DNA of 64,000 nucleotides. Source: Mimachlamys varia (taxonomy: Eukaryota; Mollusca; Bivalvia; Pectinida; Pectinidae). A model generated the notes under the pieces. It was given only the letters and a program-made list of their open reading frames with translations, was not told where the DNA came from and did no database searches. The stretch covers positions 50,859,186-50,923,185 of the forward strand of contig OX392529.1 of the NCBI GenBank assembly GCA_947623455.1. Direction: 5' to 3'. Below are positions 14,123 through 26,486 of the stretch, in pieces (position 1 is the stretch's first letter; every line of letters starts with the position of its first letter). Made by a program: the position numbers and the translations under genes.

Positions 14123-14746
14123 GTATGTGAACTGAACAAATGATAGTTCGCAGAAAACATCTATCTTGATAAAGCCTTAGAACTAAACGAGGGACACTTT
14201 CCTAACATATTGAAGTATCGTTTTACTGATCAATTTTCCGATTGTCAATGATAATGTCAAGAAATGCGATAGCAGCTTGATACCTGCTTTGAATATTTAT
14301 TGTTTTGTTTTTAATCCAAATAATCAATTAAAATGTACCTGTATATAGCAGTAATTTTTCAAGGAAAATGCGCAGTAGATGTCATAGCAAAAATTAGCAA
14401 TACCTAAATGTTTTAACTCCTAACTAAACTCAATCTTTAATGCTATGCTAAGAACGAGCTTAACTCAAGTCGTTAGTTGTATAGAAAGCAAATGTTAGTG
14501 TTGGTATTTCAATGTATTTACATTTGCTTTGCAATACCACTATATGATACGGTCAAAGTCAGTTCTGTGTACTGGAGTGGTTATTATGACATCATTACGA
14601 TTGTGACGTCATAATCAAAACGTTGGAGATAGCTGGCCGATACTGTGCTGTTGGCTTTTCTATTTATAAGAAATCAACCTTACTTTTTTTAGAACAAATG
14701 TAGAATATAAATATTCATTATCAAAATCAATGGAATAATATAAATA

Positions 14747-14816
14747 TAAGCATTACACAACATTCTGTTCCATGTTATGGTCCTATAACACGAAGCAGAA
14801 TGATGTGTAATGCTTA
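14747..14816. repeat. Short perfect-ended hairpin (70 bp)
   Basis: Left arm TAAGCATTACACA-CATTCTG pairs with right arm CAGAAT-GTGTAATGCTTA around a loop of about 25 bp. It could be a very small foldback element. No target duplication is obvious. Confidence 0.6.
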
Positions 14817-14862
14817 ACTAACACTAGAACATACTGGATTGTATCCGTTCTTTCTGTTTCAG

Positions 14863-15319
14863 AGCCAACTCAGATGGTATGCTGAATGTCAATTGATATG
14901 GGCTTTGGTTTCAAATAAAATCAAACTACCATACCAATATCTGTCACTTCAAAATTTTTTCTTCATGATCATATTGAGGATACCAACCTTACACACTCCA
15001 ACCCTGCGTTATTCTTATCTACAACCAGATCAGGTGAGTCCTCTTTGTTAGGCCTTTTTTGTTTCAAGGAAAACTGAAATAAACTTAGCGCAACTCATTA
15101 TTGAAAACCTAATAGATGATACCCTGTTAATATTCACCTGTCCATTATGTGAAACGAAAACAATATCAAATTGTGATATATTTTTTTTTTCAGGATCCAC
15201 TCCATAAGACAGTCAGAGAACGACTGTGCATCATTGATTGGGTCATCAGGACCATTTTTGTCCAAGGTGAATCTCCTGGAAACATTTCAGCTTATATTGA
15301 CGTTCTGATCCCTGTCTGA
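14863..15319 (+). CDS. Candidate two-exon 3' end of an unrecognised gene
   Basis: Candidate exon 14863-15033 follows TTTCTGTTTCAG and ends before GTGAGT. It is exactly 171 nt, open throughout in phase 0 and begins SQLRWYAECQLIW. The next candidate exon starts at 15194 after a long T tract and CAG, continues in phase (DPLHKTVRERLCIIDWVIR) and reaches a TGA at 15317-15319, with AATAAA at 15480-15485. Together they would encode 98 residues of a C-terminus. No known domain is recognised, and an upstream start exon has not been found. The first exon's opening is duplicated in decayed form at 13973, so a pseudogene or a chance alignment of splice signals is quite possible. Transcript evidence would decide. 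Confidence 0.3.
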
Positions 15320-16140
15320 ATACAAGAAACAGGGCCAAATCAATCAATGTCATAGTGAATCAATGTTGTGTGAATCCAGGGAAGATCAAATGGATTTATC
15401 ACGTTGGAGTTTCAATGTTGTTGTTTAAAGGAACAGATATTATGCTAGGTCTGGCTCATATGTGAATGATAAGAATGGCAATAAAACTTAATCTATTTTC
15501 AAATACAGAATCAATCAAGATCCTCTTCACCGTTCTCAAATTCATGACATTTAAATATTTGAAAATATAGATAATTTTTATGTTACTTGTATATTTAAAA
15601 TATATCAGATCGATCTGTGATTATATTGGAGTTCCTGTCATTCCAGTGCTTATCCAGTGGAGAAGAATATTTTGTAGAGTTTAAATAGCAGAAAAACAAC
15701 GGGAAACGTGTATTAAGGACTTGTTTTGTCACTGTACCAAACTACGTTGGTCTATTAATCAGTAAATGTCATTTAAAACGATCGAATCAATACGCAATCA
15801 ATACAGGAAGGTATGTGATCGGTCATGTGTATGATTAATATTTATGTTGTGTAATGCTTTGGTCCAAATAGTATTCAATCTAAAATAGATACCTACATAT
15901 ATCTTAAAGTTTAAATGGCTTTGTATAATTCATATTATTCTTTTCATTAGTATTCTATAATGATATAGGATCCAATTCTAAACAATGATCAGGCCATATA
16001 ACGAGGTTGTTTACTCTTAATTCTAATTCACGTATTTCATATTCCAAACTCTTGACAAAAGCTGTTCCAGTACAACAACCATTGCACCAAGGCAACATCA
16101 CTTAATGAAGAAGTATTCACATTTTATTTTAATAATTCAG

Positions 16141-16250
16141 GATCCAAATATACTATGTTTATATTGTTGTTGGTGGTGAAATAAAGAACGCACTTGTTGG
16201 TTTCAACTTCTCAATAAATTACACGACGACATTCGAAAAGAGAACTAAAA
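16141..16250 (+). other. Isolated exon candidate
   Basis: A 110-nt segment bounded by TTTTAATAATTCAG and by GTAAGT. It is open in one frame for 36 residues, including VYIVVGGEIKNALVGF, with phase 2 in and phase 1 out. It does not splice in frame onto the candidate exon at 15194 when the donor at 15268 is used. No domain recognised. Confidence 0.22.
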
Positions 16251-16993
16251 GTAAGTTCAATCGACTTGGTTACCATACATGTACTTCTTGTGATCTAAAG
16301 ACAACACATTGTCAATATACCTATTATATATGAAATAAAAGATTTGATAAAGTGTTTGCTATCTGTCATACATAAGTTTCTCGGCAAATTCGATTTCGAG
16401 TAATGGTGTGAAAATCAAGTATATTGTCTGCAATGTCTGTGTGGTATCAAGCTACTGGCTTTATATAGGGTAAACAAATTTTGTGTCATATCACCTGACG
16501 ATACCAGGAACTAGGAACTGCTTCTATATGTACGTAGGACTTAAATGGTTACGAATTCTTAACTTGGTAAATGTATTTACATATACATGGCAAATCTACT
16601 ACATAAACTAAGAGACGATAAACGAAAACCAGTGCGCAGCGATTATGATGATTAGAAACGGCGACAGTCGTTATTAAATGAATTTTTTTTACTAATTTTG
16701 ATGTCGATAAGGAACTATTGATCATAGTTTAAACCAAATTCAAATCGGTGTACGTCAGAAACACGGATAGAAAATGTAAATATAAAAATTAAAGTGTCTT
16801 GAACTTTCTAGGCCAACTAAAGCTTGCGTAGTATGAAGTAAGCCTGCAAATCTCTGTCATTTGTATCGACCATAAGGCCAATAAGGACACGTCAATACTG
16901 AAGTACAATTTACTTTATCAGTTTCTGTTCCGCGCTCGAGACAAACGATTAACAGATATCACATGGCAGTAATGTACATATCTCTTCGATCGC
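16251..16993. other. Intergenic, no gene recognised
   Basis: AT-rich sequence with no coding, repeat or RNA feature that I can support. Confidence 0.6.
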
Positions 16994-17132
16994 CTACCAC
17001 ATGGGTAAGCGTTCGAAGGGAGCGAGTACACCGCTCTACGTCATTGTTCATGAATATGTATAAACTAGGAATATTTATGAACAATGACGTAGGCCGATAA
17101 ACTCGCTCACTTCGACCGCTTAACCCATGTAG
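16994..17132. mobile_element. Foldback element with ~60-bp arms
   Basis: The left arm (about 16994-17054, containing ACATGGGTAAGCG and CTACGTCATTGTTCAT) is an imperfect reverse complement of the right arm (about 17070-17132, containing ATGAACAATGACGTAG and CGCTTAACCCATGT). The inner 16 bp match exactly and the outer parts differ at scattered positions, with a short loop between the arms. It looks like a small MITE. No target-site duplication was recognised. Confidence 0.7.
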
Positions 17133-20100
17133 TCTGACTATAATCACTATTGCGCATGAGTGAAATGAGTCAGTTAGTTATAGTGACTCCGCCTCCCGTT
17201 CCAACCACGCCCCTGAAGAACATATTTCCAGTCGATAAGACGAGATTGTAAGGCTAACATGTACATCGATTTATAAGGTAAATTATATAATACACTCTTA
17301 TCTAATCGAATCAGTTTTTATCTAACGTTAACTGGAAAGAAACATGTTGATTTTCACTGCTAGCTCATAGATTAAACATTAAATAAAAATTGATAATTTA
17401 ATTTTAAGAGACTATAGTGTATTTGCATTTTGCTCAACACGATGAAAACATATTAAAAACATGTAAAGTAAATAGGTTTTAAGATATGAGGGCATTTATT
17501 ATATATATAAGTATCTTGAATAATTTCCTTGTTGTCAACTTTGAATTGAAAGTGGAGAAGGTTTTTTTATGTAAGCGATATACCAAACGTACACAATGCG
17601 CCATAAACCACCAGATATGTGTTATTTACCTACTCTTTGTGTATCACCGTTAGAATACTTATAAAAAAATGCATCGTATGGCCCAGGCCTGTCTAAGATG
17701 TCGCGACATGTTTTGCTGACATTTGTTGCCATGGAAATGTAAATAACGGCGGTTCATTACATATAATTATTTTGTATTCTGAATGCTTTATGAAGCAAAA
17801 CAAACATGCTAACCAAATAATGCATACATTGTATGCCAACACAGCACCTATCAATGATGACAAGTTACACACTGACGTGAATGTTTAGATATACTGTTGG
17901 CAGTACTCGCGCTAACGACAGCATAACGCAGACATCAAAGTTCAAACCATGGTATAAAGGTATGATATAAGCATTATGTGTATCTACATTTAACGTATAG
18001 CACATAGTCCTGTGAAAACAGCACCTTCACTATCTGCCTATCATCGGGTTAAGATCATGTCGAATCTAGGTAGATAAAGCGGCCGTCTCGTTATATCAGA
18101 GAAAATTCATTTAACATATAATCAACTGTCTGAACGATTTGGCTACTCCCAAGTCATAATATGGGCATTCTATGACGTCATATGCGACAACTTCCAAAAT
18201 GGCGATGTCAAGACTCCGTTACTCTAGAGGCGTATTCAATAATTTTAGAAACGTTATATGTTGAAGCCGAAAGGTCTAGTAGCATTTTCACTTCATTTCT
18301 CATTTTTGGCTTACCTCAGAGAATCTCAAATATCGCCTATCGCCCAATGACGTTACTTACCATATGACTTATTTTAGACACAATTGTCTATCTTATTTTT
18401 TATTATGCTATTGGTTTTAATGTTTAATCTAGACGACGCTGAAATTTGTAGGCTTGTCTTAAACTGTGGAAACTGTAGAAGGCGCATAAATGACGTTTTG
18501 CCTGTACGACAGACTACGATATCTACCGTAAGATCGCCTTGAGGGATGGTGATCAATGTATTAAAATATATGAACGAACAAATTAAGAAAAATACCAGTC
18601 TTTTGGATTTTGTGATAAAACCTTTCCCTTTCTGGTTAATTAAGTAGCAGATGATATCAGTGATCTCAACAGCGAACTTGTCAAATTCCTATTGCAGTCC
18701 TTTTAAAATCCCAATATACGTAACTTGAGGACATTTTTCGTGATTCTGAAAAAAATCTGAAAAAAAACAAGTTGATAACCATGCAACAATAAGCCTAAAA
18801 CGAAGTAAACCTGAGCGGTAACTAACAAGAAACTCTTGACAGAAAAATCCAAAGACCCACTTCAACAACAAGCCGAAGTAAGAAAACAGTTTTAACTGCT
18901 GCTGTACCCGTAACCGCGTAAGAAGTTATCTTGAATACTGCTGATATCAGTTAATTTCAACTAAATCTATAAATAAAAAAAATTATAAGGCTTGATTTTC
19001 GATTCAGGTTTTGCCGAAAGTTATGTTTATTGGGCCTTTAACATATAGCAACACAGAGTTATGATCGATTTAAAAAGAATCCAAAAGATCTTTAAATCTT
19101 CAACGCCCTCTCCTCAAAATTGTTCCATTTGTCATATACAGTAATATAATGTAGTATGCAAGAGTTATGTCCCTTTTACTGTACAGTACTGTCTACGTCA
19201 CATCATTAATAAAAGAGTTCAAATCGTAATGGCTGGCGCTGTCATCTTATAACACGACACTATTCCAATCAAACCATATCGGATAATGAGCAGAAATAAT
19301 GCCATACTTCTATTATTATAAAGGCTTTCCTTTTTAAAAAATGCAAAATATGATAAAAAAGTTGTCAAAGGTAGCTTGTTCTGGTGCATGCTTTGTGAAA
19401 TGCATTGAGGTGAAGTTTTATGTTCGTACTTGACAATCATTTTTGAGGATTGCTTAACAAGCAGATGGGTGTAGACATTTCTGTTTTCACCTAAAGCTGA
19501 ATTTACTGATGAGCTTACATGTACCAGGAGTGGTACTACAAAAACTTTAAAAGGTCTTGTATTTCACATTCAGAGATATCAAAGATAAGCTGTCTTAAAG
19601 TGACAATAATTGTAAGTGAAAATATTTGTATTGACCACAACGATATACATACCCTCTTTTAACCAAGACAAAACTCATAACAAACTATTTTCCTTGTCAT
19701 TCCATCCTGTCCACGAGTCGCTCATTTAGCAGTGTACTATAATTTGCACAACGTCTTTTTTACACTTGCAAATAAATTATCAACGGAAAGAACATATATT
19801 GTTTTACTATCCTCCCAATTTAATCTGTATTAAAACCTTAAGCATTTTATGACTGCTGCTGGATTTTTTAAGTCACTAGAGATGCTCGAGTGTTACATTA
19901 TACTTATTAGGCGACTGAGGGTCACTAAAGTGTCCATAATAATGATTATTTTTATTACTGTATTTTAATATAGCCATCTATGACATCAGAGGTTAGACAA
20001 ACTACATGAAGCCTTGATTTGAATAACATTTAAATAAGCGTTTAACTTTCTTTCTATACCCATTCAAACAATCCTAAACAAAAATAGAAGAAACATTATG

Positions 20101-22113
20101 TCACTGCCCTGTATTGTTTAACCTTTGGAAATGTATGCAAATATAATAAGAGAATACAGAAGCGTCAATAAAACCACTTAAATTGATACACTTTATAAAG
20201 TTCATATAAACGTATACACCTAATATATACGTTTTGCACTTTGGTATGAATCACCGTGATTACACTTGTACTTTATATAGTGTTTGATACAATGCTACGT
20301 GCAAAGGTATGAAGAGACGTCGGTTACCGCACTAAGTCACTTGTATGTTAGATTGAGATAGCTACGAATTAACCTACATAACATGTGTGCAAGACAACAA
20401 GGTGACACCAGATAGTTTCAGGCACATACGGAAAACAGTTCCGACAAACGCGTGCATGATACTCTTAGAAAATAATACATTCTAGGATATCGCGAGTTGA
20501 CGTTTGAAGTAGTGATATTGTCATGATTATGATGATGAGGAGGAAGATGATGTAATATATAATATGGTTCATGTAAGAGAAGCCCTTATCACAATTTCTA
20601 AAGGAAGACTAAGACATGCTTTGTTTAAAAAGAACATGTTCCTGGACCAACTGTTAAAATATGTTTTTGTTTTAAAGATTATCACAAACAATTATAAGAC
20701 ATGATAAAATATTAGGAAGTATGGCAGAGACTCATTAAATCGCAAATCGAACACTTTTCTTATTTTCAATATGTTCAAAATTTTAACCAATAAAGGATAT
20801 TCTCATAGCGTCAATAAAACATTTGAATATGATACTTTCAAAACAGTATTTAGGATCATTAAGTTCACAAAATAAAGATGTTAAAAGAACCCTTTCTACG
20901 TACAATATAATATACACTGTATGTATCTGTGGAATTCGATAATATGTTAAAAAGGTTAAGTTTAAAAAATCATGTTGGAAGTTCTATACTGATACATCTG
21001 ATATTTAGCCAACTAGAGATGATTCGTTTAAGACAGAAATGCATTAAATACACATGGTAACAGCGATCACTATTGCGTCACTATACAGACATCCTGACAT
21101 TTTAGTGATGAAATATCTGCAACCATCGATCTTAGACAGAGTTACGTCATGATGTCGCTAATGATCAAAGAGATTTCTGAAGTAGATGTTTTTCTATCTT
21201 TATATCTGAAGTACATTCTAGGAAACACATGTTGTATAAAGTCAGGTTAAACGTACCTTCCCTTCATACATCATCTTTGCTATTATTAACATTATTGCGG
21301 CTCAACGCTTTGGATGACATTTACATTGTAAAACCACTGATATTTATCACCTGCAAAAGTCAGTTTAATCATGCATGTATTTCTGAATGCATCAGTGTTT
21401 TGTTTATAATTGATTTGATTGAACTGGAACACAAAGGGGCCGGGAAAATTACCTTGCTATAGCATTTCTGGAAGAAATTACTTTAATGAAATTTGCTTAC
21501 TGCCATTACTTAAAGTGATATTAAACACCTCTTCCTCCTTTAGCTCACCACGATCTTTATTTTTTCATTTCCATTTTAAATTTCGCTCACATTATAATCA
21601 CATGAGTTTATTGTTAAGTAGTGACAATGCTAAAATATTACAATTTCGTGTTTTAAGAGCGGCACGATCCAGATATATTTATATTTTTATTGCAATGTAC
21701 GTCTAACTCGGACTATGTCACAACGTGGTCGTAACCTGTCAAGACTCCAGACATACATGTACACAAGCTACCAACATCTGACGTACATAGACTTTATCAC
21801 TTAAGCAGGGTGATCCTTCAATACAATATAAGCTAGGTCCGTTAGTATAAGTAATTTATTTCGCTCCGGGATAAACATTTATTGATATGTTCGTGTAATG
21901 TTTTGCCTAGAGTATAGTTTGTTACTTTAGCACTTTTAAGGATGTCACAGAAATCGATACTTTGTGAACTCAAATAACTTATAATCATAATTTCATGATA
22001 AATGTAAGGACATCGTACATGCAATAATAGAATAATCCTAATTATATTATATGTAACCCTTGTAAATACAATGTACTAGCTGCAATATACTGTTCGGCTA
22101 GAGAAAACTTTTC
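17133..22113. other. Intergenic, no gene recognised
   Basis: About 5 kb without a supportable gene. A CRE-type palindrome TGACGTCA lies at 18174-18181. Open frames are 60-95 codons, scattered on both strands, without domains, signal peptides or consistent splice context. Confidence 0.6.
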
Positions 22114-22171
22114 TTTAGCTCGATCGGTTGAGTGTAGACTAGTTCCGGGTTCGACTCCTAGCGGAGGCATT
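22114..22171 (+). repeat. tRNA-like pol III promoter remnant (SINE head or tRNA pseudogene)
   Basis: TTAGCTCGATCGGTTGAG matches a tRNA A-box/D-arm and GGTTCGACTCC matches the B-box consensus. Only about 15 bases lie between them, so an anticodon arm is missing, and the T-stem pairs poorly. A functional tRNA is excluded; a tRNA-derived SINE head or tRNA pseudogene fits. It sits just upstream of an R2 repeat in the same orientation. Confidence 0.5.
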
Positions 22172-22214
22172 TAAAATATATAATGACCTCTGTAACATAT
22201 AAGGATCAAAATAA

Positions 22215-22385
22215 ATTAGAGACTACCGAAGCGTTAACAAAATATTAATCCAAACTCAAAATCGATTAAACCAGGGGCAAAATATGAACAAAACAAAGAC
22301 CTACATGGAGACTCCTGTAAAAGTACAAGAGAATAAGGCTTGGTGTTCCGGAAGAGTAAGCGTCTTCTGCTCAAGGGACATTTTT
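22215..22385 (+). repeat. Dispersed repeat R2, long copy
   Basis: Contains GACTACCGAAGCGTTAAC, CCAAACTCAAAATCGATT, ACCAGGGGCAAAATATGAAC and a distal GTGTTCCGGAAGAGTAAGCG block. The distal block is shared with the copies at 29780 (minus) and 37000 (plus). Confidence 0.7.
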
Positions 22386-22904
22386 TTTCTCACACGTTCA
22401 AAACATGTACTTCAGGGAACGCTATCTTTATTTCTAAGCTTTAACAATAGTGGGTTTTCAAACATGTTAGCCAATACCTACCAGGCTCATCCATTGATAT
22501 AAACTGTATTTATTTTACAACATTTATAAAACAAGATCTCGCGATGAATACTATTCGCTCTTTATGATCCTTGCATTAGCGAGTTGGGGGTCTTACGGAG
22601 GGAGGTAAGCGAAGTACCTAACGAAACGCCAGGCAGATGATCCCATATTTTTTCAATGAGTTGGGAAACCGATAGTGATCGAGTGAGAAGGGTTTTTATT
22701 TTTGTTGCAGTAAAAACAAAAACAAGTATATCTTATCGATGGCGCAAAACATTTTAATAAGATAATAGACATTCAATAAGTATTGAAATTATTGCAGATG
22801 CGATAAGTTTGATGTAGTAATCACTTGTTTTCGGTGTTCTATTGTGGTACCTAAAACAAAACAAAACAAAAATATCAGATTGAAGTTGATAAAAACAACT
22901 TGTA

Positions 22905-23090
22905 CGCAGTGAACCGCGTTATCTTGAACTCATGTAACTTGCAAACCCCTTTTTAATTCGAAGTATTTTATCGGCCCCGGCCAGACTTAATACTAAGTAG
23001 TCAAGTCCACCTAACTCGAATACTCGGATATCTCGAAGTTTTTCGTAATCCCGCTGACTTTGAGATAACGAAGTTCGATTTAAGTGTAAC
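22905..23090. mobile_element. Degenerate pogo/Tigger-type MITE
   Basis: Left end (CAGTGAACCGCGTTATCTTG) and right end (TTGAGATAACGAAGTTCG) are diverged inverted repeats of the CCTCGTTATCTCGA type typical of pogo-like Tc1/mariner elements. The interior contains further TCGAA/TTCGAG motifs. The ends are worn and the exact boundaries are approximate. Compare 31629-31801 and 53154-53623. Confidence 0.5.
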
Positions 23091-23581
23091 TACAAGGCAT
23101 GTTCAAGTGGACGAATTACTGAATACGTATACAGTTGGCGGATTGTTTGTGCCAAACCCCGAACAATTCTAAAATCGTAACAAAACGGGATTTATTAATA
23201 GGATCCATACGTTTCGTCATTAAAATTGTTGACATAAATATGACGGAATAGTTAATTTCTTACCAAAAGCTTTACAATAAAACAAAAAAAAAAACTTCTC
23301 TAACCCTATAAATAAAAAATCGATCTTTGACAATTTCTGAAATTTCAAAGCTCCGTAACTTTGGATTCAGAGCGCCGTTTTTAGCAAACTAGGTGCCATT
23401 TTAAAGCATTTTATTAATATTTTACGTAAAACACACGTAATTGTTACTGTTAAAATAAGTCATCGATATACAATGTCAACCATACATTTCACTGTGAATA
23501 TTGACATTTAACGATTTCATGGTCCAACTATAATTGGAGAAGACACATGATATAAGGCAAGATGACATACCATTGTAATGT

Positions 23582-23587
23582 TTTATT
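23582..23587 (-). other. Polyadenylation signal of Kazal-like gene A
   Basis: AATAAA on the minus strand, 18 nt past the stop codon of gene A. The surrounding sequence (GACATACCATT on the plus strand) is conserved downstream of gene B, but there the AATAAA itself is not preserved. Confidence 0.6.
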
Positions 23588-23605
23588 GGTCTGTTTTTCT
23601 CCTTC

Positions 23606-25638
23606 TCAGTTCTCACATTCGCCGTTGTGTAAAAAGCTCAGATTGCTGTAGAGAACAAACATACCAAGGTGACATGGAAAGATATACAAGATGAACATTA
23701 CACACACACGTGAGATGCACCTTTTAAATTAAGTAATAGAAACAGTTTGCAAAAAAACAAAAAAAAACAAAAGAATTACATTGCAAAATACAGCGGTTTC
23801 GTCTTTCCAGGACTCGTCAGTGGACAAACCCAAAAGATGGGAATCGGAATTTTCTAAATTTCTAACGTAGAAGCAGATTGGTCAGGTGCGTAAAACCCGT
23901 TTTATTAATGAATTTTGAAAAAAAAACTTCATTTTCATCTATACGTAATAACAATAAAATTATTTTTTTTATTATCATATTTTCATATTTTTAATACAAA
24001 GTCTTATGCAAAATGTATATATCAACATAAACAATAGCATCTAAGCTTTATCTGATGAGCACTTACTGGCATTCCATCTCCTCGTTGCTTTCAAATGTGA
24101 TACCATACTCGGAGCAGACTTCGGTTCCATCATTTGTATCTTGTAATCCTTCTAGGCATTTCTACAGAGTAACATGTTCCAAAATATTAACTCTATTGCT
24201 ACACATACCATGTATATATACATGTGTGTGTAAAGGTTTTATTATTTTAGAGACAACAGTCATTTACAATCAACAGAAACCTCTCGACTATTATATCGAT
24301 TATATAATAAATACTTCAAAATCAAATATTCTTAATAGTGCATTGAAATTTTTGCTAATTTTAACATTTATAAATCTTGTTTTACGATTCATGTGGTTTT
24401 AAAAGTATTAAAAAGTGAAATAATTTTGTAATTATTGTACAAGTCCACATTCAACAATAAGTCCATTATTTAATGTTTTAAAAGTTTAACATGTCATGTC
24501 ACATTACCTCAATGTTTTCACACGTGTCATGGCCCTCTACTTCGTCTCCTCTAAAGTACAAAATGGAAATAAGAGTTTTACGCAATAAATATTGATTAAC
24601 TCTCGATACTCAAGTTGTGTCACTCGCTCACTCTCTCTGTTTGATTCAATATAGTACATATCCTACGTTATATTTCATTGACTCAATGAAGTAAGCCCTA
24701 TCTCCTATTTCATTTTACATTGACTCAATGTAGTAAGCCATGTCTACTATTTCATTTTACATTGACTCAATGTAGTAAGCCATGCCTACGATTTCATTTT
24801 ACATCGACTCAATGTAGTAAACCATTTCTCTTAGTTTGTGATACATTGACTCAATTTAGTAAACTGTATCTAGAATTCAAATTCCATTCTAGATTATCTC
24901 AATATAATCAACTGAACTGTCACTGCGATTTCATTTTACACTGACTAATAAAAACTAAATCTCCTATACCACAACAATTCTTATTTTACCTTGCCATGAC
25001 TCAACAGTATTCAACAATGCCACAGTAAACAATACCGTTAACATATAAGTAAAACAAATAATTCAAATTGTTCCATACGATTACGTCATGATATTGATGC
25101 ATTAGCAAGCAACTTAAAAAATGTCTGCGACACAGGTAGTTCCTGCACTGTATGATGTATACTTACGCACACTGGAGCTCACAGAGGTTGCTGTATGTCC
25201 CTTCGTCTCCACACCATGGGTCGTATTCGTCATCACAGTCACACTAGACCGGTACACGTACGTTCATATTTATGAGTTATAGTTAATTTTCATTTGTCAT
25301 TTTGTTTTTAATTAACATATATCCTACTAATACTTACTAATCAAGTTTTGTTTTTTTTTTTTTTTTTTTTTACTTAGATCTTGTTTTCTTTACTTATTTC
25401 AATTTAATATTCGTTGAATAATATAAATACACTTTACCTGAACATGAACTATTAATTTGATCAACGTCATTGTATTTGTCTTAATGTTTCATTGTTAACG
25501 GTGAGCTTTAACTTCCTCAGAAATACCTTTTAATCATTTGATATCGTAGGCTAAATATATGATTGGTTATCTTACCGAAGGTTTTCCGTAGACAGCTACG
25601 ATCACAACCAGCAAAGTGAACAAGGTACGGGATGACAT
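23606..25638 (-). CDS. Secreted two-domain Kazal-like protein, gene A (5 coding exons)
   Basis: Coding exons, in transcript order: 25576-25638, 25167-25243, 24508-24550, 24067-24161, 23606-23645. All introns are GT-AG, and the joined frame is 318 nt (105 residues plus stop). Residues 1-18 form a signal peptide (MSSRTLFTLLVVIVAVYG), so the product is probably secreted. Domain 1 (residues 22-57) has six cysteines in a non-classical Kazal pattern: C-x-C, seven residues, C (in YDPWCG), GTYSNLC, three residues, C, ten residues, C. Domain 2 (from residue 62) keeps the fold signature (VCSEYGITF, then LSFLHNGEC) but has four cysteines: C, 13 residues, C, 14 residues, C, 10 residues, C. Kazal domains usually inhibit serine proteases; here the residue at the P1 position of domain 1 would be Asp, so the target is unclear. 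The start is chosen because a CACC precedes ATG directly after a 5' UTR acceptor. An I84-type molluscan inhibitor is an alternative family to test. Confidence 0.85.
23690..23905 (-). repeat. Dispersed repeat R1 copy in the last intron of gene A
   Basis: Minus-orientation copy. It starts with ACACACACGTGAGATGCACC, continues through AGCGGTTTCGTC and GACTCGTCAGTG blocks and ends in GGTCAGGTGCGTAAAACCC. A poly-A-rich insertion (23750-23775) splits it. Confidence 0.65.
24655..24955. repeat. Short tandem repeat with palindromic AP-1-type motifs
   Basis: About six diverged units of roughly 42-75 bp inside the intron between coding exons 2 and 3 of gene A. Most units contain CATTGACTCAATG, a perfect palindrome around TGACTCA, the AP-1/TRE core. 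Exact TGACTCA occurs at 24679, 24721, 24773 and 24847, with degenerate versions near 24805 and 24940. The matching intron of gene B (273 bp) lacks this array. Confidence 0.7.
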
Positions 25639-26255
25639 GGTGCTATGAAGTAAAATATACAATGGAGAACACACGAACAGGTATAGTCTTATATAATAAA
25701 ATTAGCTATGACTACCTATATTTATAATGTGCAGCATAATTATGTGTGTGGTACGTCATATATTGATAATGCATTACGCGTATGTAATGTGACGCGTTTA
25801 TTATGTGTCTTGATAAAGGGTCGGTTAGCCCTTAAAATTTGACAATTTATTTCTCAAAGATCATTATGACAATATATATTAAGATGTATCGCTCATGTCA
25901 TCGTATGCAATGTAAGAGCAAAAACAATGATGATAAATTAAGTAAATGTATTCACAAAACGGTGACAAAACAGAAAAGAAGAGATGTGTATACGTAAATT
26001 AAATGCTAAAAAAAAAACAACTAGGAATTATTTCTTACAAAAACGTTTTGTTACAGGAAAATAGAAAAGTCATAAACAAACAATTTGAAAATATATATGT
26101 ACGTTACTCTTATGAAATGAAAGAGCTTTTTACAACATTATGAAAACATGTACGCTAATTACTGTTATGAAACATAGTTATATATTAAGAACATTTACTT
26201 TTAATTAAAAAATGAAATATTTTACTTACACTTGTGGTAGGTAATTAAAATAAAA

Positions 26256-26450
26256 ACTGTTATGAAATGAAAACATGGACGCTAGTTACTATGATGAAAT
26301 AAATAAAACATGTATGAAAGTTACCCTAATGAAATAAAACATACACGCTTGTTACTGTAATGAACTAAAATATGTACGCTTGTTACTATAATGAACTAAA
26401 ATATGCACGCTTGTTACTGTAATGAACTTAAACAAACAGACTTGTTACTT
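26256..26450. repeat. Short 31-bp minisatellite in the 5' UTR intron of gene A
   Basis: About six units resembling ACGCTTGTTACTGTAATG, running right up to the splice donor of the 5' UTR exon. It is the same unit that is expanded to about 90 copies in gene B. Confidence 0.8.
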
Positions 26451-26452
26451 AC

Positions 26453-26486
26453 GCTTGTGACAGGTACACAGTGGACGAGGTAGAGT
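26453..26486 (-). other. 5' UTR exon of gene A
   Basis: The donor AAGC-GTAAGT lies at 26453/26452 on the minus strand and pairs with the acceptor TTTTACTTCATAG just before CACCATG at 25643. The exon is conserved upstream of gene B with the same donor position. The 5' end is set by an initiator-like TCACTC at 26483-26488. No start codon is present. Confidence 0.65.

Noticed and set aside
22114..22171. Functional tRNA gene
   Set aside because: A- and B-boxes are present but the anticodon arm is missing and the T-stem pairs poorly.
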